IMG/VR virus record: IMGVR_UViG_3300031963_004870
Coordinates: 1 to 30,564 of that record
From: a virus
Direction: 5' to 3' (one strand)
DNA length: 30,564 bases
In this document: piece by piece, positions 9,373-15,749 of the stretch
Position numbering within the stretch: position 1 is the first letter of the stretch
Layout of the letters: each line of letters starts with the position of its first letter
The notes under the pieces: model-generated
What the model was told of the DNA's origin: nothing
Database searches by the model: none
What the model saw: only the letters and a program-made list of their open reading frames with translations
Position numbers and translations under genes: made by a program

Positions 9373-9380
9373 TATAAATA
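9373..9380 (-). promoter_or_regulatory. Putative phage promoter box before the tape measure gene
   Basis: The sense strand reads GTATATTTATATG across the box. It occupies the 37-base gap between the short chaperone-position frame and the tape measure gene and ends 20 bases before the ATG at 9352. Confidence 0.55.
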
Positions 9381-9389
9381 TACATATTA

Positions 9390-9623
9390 CTATTTTCTTC
9401 GTGCTCTACTAGGAGCAGATGCTGCTTTTTTAGTCGCGTTTTCATACAATTTAGCTTCGGTGTTCTTACTATTAAGTAATTCATTCCAATAAAATTCTCT
9501 TAATTTAGTGGGCATGAAATATACATCATGCCAAGTAAACCCGCCATTTGAGTTATAGATTAGTGAAAATATTTGTTTGTGTAAAGTTACAGAATGATTA
9601 GTCGGCAGGGTAAAAAAAGTCAA
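9390..9623 (-). CDS. Downstream frame of a probable tail assembly chaperone pair (gp51-like position)
   Basis: This frame of up to 77 codons has no ATG near its beginning. The only early start is a TTG at 9623, two codons after an in-frame TAG (9627-9629), and it overlaps the upstream gene. The next ATG would be residue 32, inside what looks like the folded core. The core reads LHKQIFSLIYNSNGGFTWHD then VYFMPTKLREFYWNELL, which resembles small proteins of T4-like phages in the gp51 neighbourhood. It ends in a basic tail (SRARRK). Since conserved-looking sequence begins right at the overlap, I think it is expressed mainly as a +1 or -2 frameshift extension of the 10416-9598 product, giving a protein of about 341 residues. 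This is inferred from layout; a TTG start cannot be excluded. Confidence 0.7.
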   Translation of the reverse strand: MTFFTLPTNHSVTLHKQIFSLIYNSNGGFTWHDVYFMPTKLREFYWNELLNSKNTEAKLYENATKKAASAPSRARRK

Positions 9624-9629
9624 GTCCTA
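9598..9629 (-). promoter_or_regulatory. Candidate programmed frameshift site (T7 slip)
   Basis: The overlap of the two open frames is bounded by TAG in the +1 frame (9627-9629) and TAA in the zero frame (9598-9600). Inside it the sense strand reads GAC TTT TTT TAC, a run of seven T (9612-9618). tRNA-Phe on the second TTT can re-pair perfectly after moving +1 or -2, and either move enters the downstream frame. A perfect 6-bp inverted repeat, AAGTCC/GGACTT with a 5-base loop (9622-9638), lies just upstream. Confidence 0.55.
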
Positions 9630-10416
9630 TTGGGACTTTAAGAGCCTCCTTCTCCCCTGTGAACGGTGATGTATATTCAAAACTTAAATTTATATCTGGA
9701 GTAATTTTTTGTATATATTTTCTTAAAGCTCTGGAGTCAGAAGCTCTCAATTGATTTACAACAAAATTACTGATAAAACCCAAATCTCTGTTACCATCTA
9801 TTTCTAAAATAATTCTTCTTAATCGTGTAGTAACTTCTTTACCTTCTTTCAAAGTTTTTTCAGATGCTTCAATATCTTTATTTATAGCCATTTCATCACC
9901 ATGCGTCAATAATTTAAATTTAATTATTGATTTAGATTGTGGTAATGTGAATTGATATTCATTTTCTCTGTTAAGTAAATTTTCATCAATTTCTTTAATT
10001 GATAATTTACTCATATCAACTTTAGTTTGAACTGCTTCGTTTTCTACTGGGTCTGTAACGGTAACATCATACTCTGGTCCGTATGCCAACACTCTAGTTG
10101 CAATTAGAATTGCATTCTTATCTCCAATTATCAAATCAGAAAGACTTACTCCTGGTTCTACAATTATTGATTCTAATAATTTATCAATTACTATACCCTT
10201 ACGGATAAGATTTGTAGAAGTAAGAATATCTTCTTCTTTAGCAGTCATTAATTTAACAGTCACCTCACCTTTTGATAATGGAGATGATTCGGGATAACAT
10301 AATCCCTTTGATGGTAAACTAATAATTTCCGTTGGGAATGGATACGATTTTTGTTGTTGATAAACAGGATTAGAATTTAATCCTCTACTAACTGCTTGTT
10401 CGGTAATTTCTTCCAT
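9598..10416 (-). CDS. T4 gp26-like baseplate/tail-assembly protein, upstream chaperone-position frame
   Basis: The protein has 272 residues starting MEEITEQAV. I chose ATG 10416 because the longer reading from 10485 would begin inside a terminator hairpin and add an unlikely hydrophobic leader. Residues 30-60 carry EIISLPSKGLCYPESSPLS and VKLMTAKEEDIL, a signature I associate with the T4_baseplate family (gp26-like). The middle has YQFTLPQSKSIIKFKLLTHGDE and the C-terminus FEYTSPFTGEKEAL. In T4 the order is 26-51-27-28-29(tape measure). Here the pair also precedes the tape measure, the place held by tail assembly chaperones in many other phages. It may be made both alone and fused to the next frame. 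Family recall is moderate; a chaperone role is inference. Confidence 0.75.
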   Translation of the reverse strand: MEEITEQAVSRGLNSNPVYQQQKSYPFPTEIISLPSKGLCYPESSPLSKGEVTVKLMTAKEEDILTSTNLIRKGIVIDKLLESIIVEPGVSLSDLIIGDKNAILIATRVLAYGPEYDVTVTDPVENEAVQTKVDMSKLSIKEIDENLLNRENEYQFTLPQSKSIIKFKLLTHGDEMAINKDIEASEKTLKEGKEVTTRLRRIILEIDGNRDLGFISNFVVNQLRASDSRALRKYIQKITPDINLSFEYTSPFTGEKEALKVPIGLDFFYPAD

Positions 10417-10437
10417 AATAATAACATTTTGTTTAAT

Positions 10438-10445
10438 TATAAGTA
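10438..10445 (-). promoter_or_regulatory. Putative phage promoter box, one-base variant
   Basis: The sense strand reads TACTTATA, differing from the common box at one base. It ends 21 bases before ATG 10416 and lies just downstream of the terminator at 10455-10485, so it would restart transcription of the tail genes. Confidence 0.45.
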
Positions 10446-10451
10446 TATGTA

Positions 10452-10485
10452 AAACAAAAAAATGGGATGTATTTCTACACCCCAT
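10452..10485 (-). terminator. Rho-independent terminator after the two-gene mini-operon
   Basis: The sense strand forms a 9-bp stem, ATGGGGTGT pairing with ACATCCCAT (one G-T pair), with loop AGAAAT, followed by TTTTTTGTTTT. It follows the 64-residue gene by about 30 bases. Confidence 0.85.
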
Positions 10486-10513
10486 ATTAAATTATTTTAA
10501 AATACTATTTTAA

Positions 10514-10708
10514 CTACCAACCAGGATAACCCCTTTGAGCTAATTCCTGTGTAACCTCATGATACTTCTCCTCACTCACTACACCATTCCAAAAACACCA
10601 ATCATAATTGGTCTTATGGGGGTCATTATGTCCATTGAACTCCGCAGTAGAAATCAACAAATCACAATACTCACTTACACTCATGCCAGCAATTTCTTCA
10701 GTTTCCAT
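10514..10708 (-). CDS. Small acidic protein of the mini-operon, unknown function
   Basis: The protein has 64 residues, starting METEEIAGMSVSEYCDLL and ending RGYPGW. It is acidic, rich in aromatic residues (CFWNGV near 38-43), and has two Cys and two His residues that do not form an evident zinc motif. It has no signal peptide or membrane segment. It lies 18 bases after the 87-residue gene and just before a strong terminator, so the two are probably one message. The base composition is less AT-rich than the flanking intergenic DNA and supports coding. No family is recognised. Its place between tube and chaperone-position genes, with separate control, suggests an accessory role unrelated to tail building. 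Confidence 0.6.
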   Translation of the reverse strand: METEEIAGMSVSEYCDLLISTAEFNGHNDPHKTNYDWCFWNGVVSEEKYHEVTQELAQRGYPGW

Positions 10709-10726
10709 ATCTTATTTATTTATTTG

Positions 10727-10990
10727 TTAGTATTCAATTAAGGAAATTGGAACGATAAACACACCACCACTCTTTACACTTAAAGTAGCCTTTGTTCGAT
10801 TAATTTTATTAACCCACAAATCTTTACCTCGCAATTTCGGGTGATTAACCGTAACTTGCATACCCACACTTAAACCCACTTTCTTTTGAAGTGATTCGAT
10901 ATTGCGTTTTTGTTTGATTAACTCAACAACAATCTGATTGATGTTACGCAATTCTGATACTGACAATTTTGATAATTCTGAAATGTTCAT
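10727..10990 (-). CDS. Small basic protein with helix plus SH3/KOW-like barrel, unknown function
   Basis: The protein has 87 residues. Residues 1-40 look like a helical hairpin rich in Leu, Ile and Lys (SELSKLSVSELRNINQIVVE). Residues 43-87 look like a small beta barrel: VGMQVTVNHPKLRGKDLWVN, then KATLSV and a final strand VPISLIEY. A GMxVxVxHPKLxGKxxxVxxI pattern is reminiscent of KOW/SH3-like nucleic-acid or ribosome-associated domains, but I do not recognise a named family. The net charge is positive. It is the first gene after the host-like promoter at 11036-11066, so it may be expressed early, unlike the structural genes around it. Confidence 0.65.
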   Translation of the reverse strand: MNISELSKLSVSELRNINQIVVELIKQKRNIESLQKKVGLSVGMQVTVNHPKLRGKDLWVNKINRTKATLSVKSGGVFIVPISLIEY

Positions 10991-11035
10991 AACTTTTAGA
11001 TTTTAGATTTTAAATGTTTAACTCTTATTACATAG

Positions 11036-11066
11036 TAAAGGTAATACATTCTGCTATAAAAGTCAA
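11036..11066 (-). promoter_or_regulatory. Bacteroidota-type promoter for the mini-operon
   Basis: The sense strand has TTG (11064-11066), a 20-base spacer, then TACCTTTA (11036-11043), matching the Bacteroidota -33 TTTG / -7 TAnnTTTG pattern except at single positions. It lies about 45 bases before ATG 10990. The phage box ATATTTATA is absent here. A triplicated TTTTAGA-like 7-base direct repeat (10994-11012) fills the leader. Confidence 0.5.
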
Positions 11067-11114
11067 GTCTTTTTTCAATTATTTTTTAAATTTATAATGG
11101 TTCTAAATAAGACA

Positions 11115-11146
11115 TAAAAAAAGGGATAGAAATCTACCCCTTTTTA
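11115..11146 (-). terminator. Rho-independent terminator after the tail tube gene
   Basis: The sense strand reads AAAAAGGGGTAGA, then TT, then TCTATCCCTTTTTTT. It is a long stem with one G-T pair that runs into a T tract, about 27 bases after the tube stop. It should keep sheath/tube transcription out of the mini-operon. Confidence 0.85.
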
Positions 11147-11172
11147 ATTATTTTAAAGTTTACAATTAAAGA

Positions 11173-11661
11173 TTAGTATTCAAGAATTGCGTAATCATAA
11201 GTTAAAGTTAATTCTATCGATAGTGGGTCGTTTGAAGCCCAATCCAATTCACCAAAGTTTGCTGAAGTGATAAATGCTCCTTTTAAAGTCCATTGTTCAA
11301 TCTTATCACCTACTGGTCCTAATAAGAAGAAGTTAATATCTTTCTTATAGAATGCCGCGTATCCATCTCTACCTGTTAGAGATTCGTGTGAACTTCTAAC
11401 CCACTCCATTACTTGCTGTGCTCCAGATGGAACGATTGGGTCATAAAGAGAGATAGTAATATCATCCCAAGTGGATTTACCCTTAATCTTTCTTTTTACG
11501 TTGATGTGGTCTAGTTCAACTATTTCCGATGTGAAAGTTGGTCTACTAGCCGTTTTGATGATGTATGATTCAATACCATTGATTTCCATAATAAATCTAT
11601 TCCCCAATTTGGGTTCAAAATTTCTGTAGAACATCTTGTCAAACTCTAATATTTCTGGCAT
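11173..11661 (-). CDS. Tail tube protein (T4 gp19-like)
   Basis: The 162-residue protein has the length of gp19-type tube subunits, which stack as hexameric rings inside the sheath. Typical parts are an N-terminal EPKLGNRFIMEINGI (residues 16-30), SYIIKTASRPTFTSEIVEL (32-50), where gp19 proteins have an IKSxxxPxxxxxxIE segment, the KSTWDDITISLYDPI region (61-75), and a C-terminal strand LSIELTLTYDYAILEY. It directly follows the sheath gene, separated by a short gap that holds a promoter-like box, as in T4 (18-19), and is closed by a terminator. Because tube subunits are needed in large numbers, this isolated unit with its own box and terminator fits high expression. The call is firm. Confidence 0.9.
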   Translation of the reverse strand: MPEILEFDKMFYRNFEPKLGNRFIMEINGIESYIIKTASRPTFTSEIVELDHINVKRKIKGKSTWDDITISLYDPIVPSGAQQVMEWVRSSHESLTGRDGYAAFYKKDINFFLLGPVGDKIEQWTLKGAFITSANFGELDWASNDPLSIELTLTYDYAILEY

Positions 11662-11686
11662 CTTTTTTTTATTTAATTGTTTCTAA

Positions 11687-11694
11687 TATAAATA
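11687..11694 (-). promoter_or_regulatory. Putative phage promoter box before the tube gene
   Basis: The sense strand reads AGATATTTATATT across the box, in the 46-base gap after the sheath gene. It ends 25 bases before ATG 11661. Confidence 0.55.
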
Positions 11695-11707
11695 TCTAAT
11701 TTCTAAA

Positions 11708-13942
11708 TTATCCGTTAAAACTTGCTCCAGTTGGTAAGATGTTGAAATCAATTTGAATGAATTCAGCGGTTTTAGTCGGTTGTAAGAAGATAGCTCCTGC
11801 TAATATGTTTCTATCAATTACATCAGGCGTATTGTTAGTATCATCCATCACTACTCTAAACGCGTAAAGTCCTTGTCTCTGTTGGATGCTATCCAAATAT
11901 GGATTAACAATGTTTAAGAATCTGTTTCTAGTTTCAGAAGTATTTTGTTCAAACACTAAATATCTAGATGAAGATGCGATATACTTTCTAACAGTCAACA
12001 ACAATCTTCTTACGTTGATTCTATCCAATGCAGATGGTCTATCTTGCAATGTTTTTTGTCCGAATACTACAATTCCTTGTCCAGGGAACTGAACGATTGG
12101 GTTTACTTTGTTTTCGTATAATGAATCTTTTTCGGATTGAGTTAAACGATTTTGAACACTTACTGCTCCAATTAAACCACCTCTATTCAAACCTGCTGGT
12201 GCAAACCATTCAGCTGCTACTCTATCGTTAGCCGCAAATACCCCAGGCAATAATACTGATGGTGGTACTGCGATTAGTTTGTTAGTGTTAACATCGATTG
12301 TTTTAACCCAAGGGTAGTAAGTTGCTACCATATTTGAATCGATTGATTGTGCTTCTGTATTTGCTTGTCCAATTGAATCACCATAAGCGGTTGTATCCAA
12401 AATGTAGAAACAATCATTTCGTTGCTCAACCATATCCAATACTGAAGTTGCTACTGAAGAGTGTAATCGTTTGATAACACCTGGAGTTACAACCATATTG
12501 ATGTCAAATTCATCTACATTTGATAATGCCGCGATATGTTTAGCGTATGCTGCTGAACCACTAGCATTTACTGTTGATAAGTTAAATCCTTGTGAGTTTC
12601 CTGCTGAAATATCTGCTCCTGTCAATATTGGAGTTGCTGGATTCATACCATCAAATCCTTCTTGGAATCCTACAATGAATTGTGCCGAAGTTGAACCTAC
12701 TGCTAATGTACCACCATTTGATGCATCTAATCCAAATACAGAGTTAGAACCTACACCTGCTCCAGTCGGAATTGGCTTTAAGTAGATATTGTTATCAGTA
12801 TTACCATCTAAATTGATACCACCATATTGTGTTGCCGATGAAGTTAAGAATGTTACTGCAGGAATCAATGCTCCAACTGCTGCCGATGCGGATACTGGTA
12901 AAGTATACGCTGCGTGTCCGAATGGAACTGCTTGTACGGGAGCCGATGTATTTAAGTTAGCAATTCTAACATATTTTGAATTACTTACCCAATCTCCAGA
13001 TTCAGATATTTTACCCTCTGAATCAATTGATAATTTTCTATCACCGATTACTCTACTAATATAGTTAGGAGAATTAGGGTCTAAATTTACATTTGAATAA
13101 GTTTCTAATACTACTTTTTTCTTATTTGTATCACCAAATTCTCTTACAACTACGGTGAATGTACCATAATCAGTACCATTTACAGAACCTGCTGCTTTAA
13201 TATTTGTGATACCAATTTTTACTTTAGTATTTGCCGCATTACCTGCTCCGATTGTTTCAAATTGGAATAAGTTATATCTATCACCAGAGATTACTTGAGA
13301 TGTAATCATTGGTGTTAACGCCTCTTGCGCATCAAATGTAAAAAGTTGGTCACCCAATACAGTTACTGAAGAAGATGCACTGGAATTAAATGTTATAGAA
13401 GAATTTTTAAAGAATCCATACACATAAGGGTCTTTAGAACCAAACGCAGATGTTCCAAATACTGCTTCAATATCGTTTGTATCGGTTACATCCAAAGAAG
13501 CAGATAGGTTTAATCCACTACCTCTTAATACGAAATCACCTGCTCCTGCATTAGAAGAAGTTAATTGTGCGTCTGCAAAACCTCCGTTTGCACTTCCTGA
13601 AGTATTGAATAAGATACCTAAAGATGCTGATACAGCTCCTGAAGTTGCAGTTAATAATAAAGGTGCTACTTCGGTATATCCTCCAACACCCCCAACTCTA
13701 CAAATTGTAGCAGTTCCTGCCTCTCTTAAATAATTTTGTACGGCTAAAGGAGTAAGATATGTGCCATCTGCTGCTCCAAATAATTTTTCAAATTCTGCCT
13801 GTGAATTTACGATTGTAGGTACCAATGGTCCTTCTTTGAAAGGTCCGATAAATGCTGCTCCAATATCTGCTACCCCTTGCTGTAAGAATGAAAGGTCATT
13901 TTCTTTTGTAAATACACCTGGTGATACTATTTTGTCTGCCAT
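11708..13942 (-). CDS. Contractile tail sheath protein (T4 gp18-like)
   Basis: This 744-residue protein is a little longer than T4 gp18 (659). The N-terminus reads VSPGVFTKENDLSFLQQG, then AAFIGPFKEGPLVPTIVNS and EFEKLFG, the standard beginning of contractile sheaths (SPGV...G...KGP...P..V.S..EF...FG). The conserved C-terminal domain is present: LDRINVRRLLLTVRKYIA, LVFEQNTSETRNRFLN, YLDSIQQRQGLYAFRVVMDD and AEFIQIDFNI. The variable middle (about 90-430) is Ser/Gly/Asn-rich and carries the extra length, probably a surface domain. It precedes the tube gene. Together they form the contractile pair that defines a myovirus-type tail. The call is firm. Confidence 0.92.
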   Translation of the reverse strand: MADKIVSPGVFTKENDLSFLQQGVADIGAAFIGPFKEGPLVPTIVNSQAEFEKLFGAADGTYLTPLAVQNYLREAGTATICRVGGVGGYTEVAPLLLTATSGAVSASLGILFNTSGSANGGFADAQLTSSNAGAGDFVLRGSGLNLSASLDVTDTNDIEAVFGTSAFGSKDPYVYGFFKNSSITFNSSASSSVTVLGDQLFTFDAQEALTPMITSQVISGDRYNLFQFETIGAGNAANTKVKIGITNIKAAGSVNGTDYGTFTVVVREFGDTNKKKVVLETYSNVNLDPNSPNYISRVIGDRKLSIDSEGKISESGDWVSNSKYVRIANLNTSAPVQAVPFGHAAYTLPVSASAAVGALIPAVTFLTSSATQYGGINLDGNTDNNIYLKPIPTGAGVGSNSVFGLDASNGGTLAVGSTSAQFIVGFQEGFDGMNPATPILTGADISAGNSQGFNLSTVNASGSAAYAKHIAALSNVDEFDINMVVTPGVIKRLHSSVATSVLDMVEQRNDCFYILDTTAYGDSIGQANTEAQSIDSNMVATYYPWVKTIDVNTNKLIAVPPSVLLPGVFAANDRVAAEWFAPAGLNRGGLIGAVSVQNRLTQSEKDSLYENKVNPIVQFPGQGIVVFGQKTLQDRPSALDRINVRRLLLTVRKYIASSSRYLVFEQNTSETRNRFLNIVNPYLDSIQQRQGLYAFRVVMDDTNNTPDVIDRNILAGAIFLQPTKTAEFIQIDFNILPTGASFNG

Positions 13943-13975
13943 TTTATATACTAATTTAAAATTTTATTATCTCAT

Positions 13976-13983
13976 TATAAATA
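13976..13983 (-). promoter_or_regulatory. Putative phage promoter box before the sheath gene
   Basis: The sense strand reads TATATTTATAATG across the box. It ends 33 bases before ATG 13942, in the 68-base gap after the Hint-LamG gene. Confidence 0.55.
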
Positions 13984-14010
13984 TAAACTTTTATTTCAAA
14001 ACAACAATTA

Positions 14011-15738
14011 TTACTTTAATGTTGTTGAGAAATGATTATATACCTGCGCTACTGATGTAGAATTCTGTAATACATTGTAGAATAATACGGCTTGGATACC
14101 TCCATTCCAAAATGTTGTTCTTGCACTATTACATCCAATTGTTACAAAGTTAGTAGAAGATGGAGCAGTAAATGCTGATGAAGTGAATGTTCCTACTGAA
14201 CTACCATCAACGTATATGGTACAAGTACCTGATGGTTGGAATGCTGCTGAAATTAAATAGTTTACCCCACTCGTTAATGATGTGGTTAATTGTGCACTAT
14301 TTCCTAATGAACTACCATAAAACTTAACTCTATTTAATGTAGAATTATCAGTAGATTCGATTGCTAACCCATAAAATCCAGCATAATCAAAAATATGTCG
14401 CGATGCTACACCCAATGTTGTAGTTGGTCTAATCCAAACGTGGATTGTACCAGTATTTGTATTAAATTGTGAATATCCACCATTAATGTTAGTTGTCGTA
14501 TCTTTGTAGAAGAATTGGTTAGTTCCGTTAAATGTTACAAATGATGCTTTCTTATTTGCACCATTTGTAGATGTTGGATTACCACCCGTAATTCCCGCAT
14601 CGTTTATAACACCTGCAGGTCTAACACCTGTATTATATCCACTCAAATCTAACCAGTCTGCTGCTGCAGAACCTGAATTATAAGATGCCGTTTTATATTG
14701 GTCAACATATAATCTTAATCCTGAAGATGGAATATATGGTTGTGTAGTTGTTCCTTTGTTATGAGATATGATACCGTTTGCCAAATAAACGTCAGCATTT
14801 TCCACATTAAGTGTTACGATTTCAACATCTTCAATTATTACTTCAATATCAGTAATTTCTACCTCATTTAAACCAGTTACCGAATCGTATGTTACTACTA
14901 AATCACCAATTAATACATCTTCGATATTCTTAAAACGATATTTTTCGATTTCAGAATCCCAAACCCAAAGAGGGTGAGTTCCAGTTGCTTTTATCAATCC
15001 ACCATTTAAATCGTAATATCCACTTGCAAAGTTAAATACAATATCTGCTACATTTACTTCTTGATATGAACCAGATTGATTTTCTAACATATAGAATCTC
15101 CAATCAACTTGGTCTGATTCTGGATCCTGGTCTTCATCAGGTAAACCATCAGGTACCCATGCTTTAATAGTATCACCTACTGAAAGGTCTTCTACATTTA
15201 CAAGAGTTCCATCTGCTTTAGTTATTTTTGTTCCAAATAGTAAACAGAAATCTGGTTGGTTAATTGTATTATAAACATCTACTGCAAATAGGGTTTTGGT
15301 AGATGGTGTGTTATATCCAGTTGCTGCCAAATTATAACCATCGGCATAATTTAAAGTCAATACTGAAGATGCTTCCGAATATGTTGATTGTGCAATAGAT
15401 GCAGGTGTAATTGGAAATGACGGAGATGCACCTAATGTTGGAGAACCTACTGAAAAGTTTGCGTTATTAAAAGATGCAGTATAATTTGCAGCTACACTAC
15501 CTACTTTCGAACCATGTAATGAACCCGCTGTCCCAAATGAGAATGTTGCGGTTTCTGTTGTAGATTCTACTATATAAGTAAAAGTTGGCAAATTTGGCGT
15601 TACGGAGTCTATTGCGAATGAAGTTAGTGAACTATTCGAAGCTCCACCTGATAACCCTCCCAATGAAACTGCTCCGGCTCTGTTTGAACCACTAACCGCT
15701 CTAAATAAATTTCCTAATGATAAATTAGTTCTTGGCAT
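14011..15738 (-). CDS. Tail adhesin with Hint (intein-like) autoprocessing domain and LamG-like domain
   Basis: The protein has 575 residues in three parts. Residues 1-164 are Ser/Gly/Asn-rich beta-type sequence (start NLSLGNLFRAVSGSN). Residues 165-327 are a Hint domain: Cys165 in CLLFGTKITKADGTLVNVED, a TGTHPLW block with Thr252 and His255, and the C-terminal block DVYLANGIISHNKG with His326-Asn327. There is no homing endonuclease. The residue after Asn327 is Lys, not Cys/Ser/Thr, so classical splicing is not expected; cleavage at either end remains possible. Residues about 338-575 look like a concanavalin/LamG sandwich (GLRLYVDQY, WLDLSGY, FNGTNQFF, GTIHVWIRPTT, CTIYVDGSSVGTF), common in carbohydrate-binding adhesins. 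It lies between the glycosyltransferase and sheath genes. I infer a surface tail protein, possibly cleaved to release or expose the LamG part. Confidence 0.85.
   Translation of the reverse strand: MPRTNLSLGNLFRAVSGSNRAGAVSLGGLSGGASNSSLTSFAIDSVTPNLPTFTYIVESTTETATFSFGTAGSLHGSKVGSVAANYTASFNNANFSVGSPTLGASPSFPITPASIAQSTYSEASSVLTLNYADGYNLAATGYNTPSTKTLFAVDVYNTINQPDFCLLFGTKITKADGTLVNVEDLSVGDTIKAWVPDGLPDEDQDPESDQVDWRFYMLENQSGSYQEVNVADIVFNFASGYYDLNGGLIKATGTHPLWVWDSEIEKYRFKNIEDVLIGDLVVTYDSVTGLNEVEITDIEVIIEDVEIVTLNVENADVYLANGIISHNKGTTTQPYIPSSGLRLYVDQYKTASYNSGSAAADWLDLSGYNTGVRPAGVINDAGITGGNPTSTNGANKKASFVTFNGTNQFFYKDTTTNINGGYSQFNTNTGTIHVWIRPTTTLGVASRHIFDYAGFYGLAIESTDNSTLNRVKFYGSSLGNSAQLTTSLTSGVNYLISAAFQPSGTCTIYVDGSSVGTFTSSAFTAPSSTNFVTIGCNSARTTFWNGGIQAVLFYNVLQNSTSVAQVYNHFSTTLK
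14758..15246 (-). other. Hint domain coding segment
   Basis: This segment encodes residues 165-327, from the Cys codon TGT (15244-15246) to the Asn codon AAC (14758-14760). The preceding codon CAT gives His326; the next is AAA (Lys). All blocks needed for N-S acyl shift and Asn cyclisation are present, without a +1 nucleophile. Confidence 0.8.
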
Positions 15739-15749
15739 ATTCGTATGTA

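Noticed and set aside
10417-10485. Upstream extension of the gp26-like gene to an ATG at 10485
   Set aside because: It would start inside the terminator stem and add a hydrophobic, low-quality leader; ATG 10416 sits properly behind the promoter-like box.
14011-15738. Splicing intein or diversity-generating retroelement target
   Set aside because: Lys follows the terminal Asn, so normal splicing is not expected. No reverse transcriptase, template repeat or C-type lectin variable region is visible in the window.
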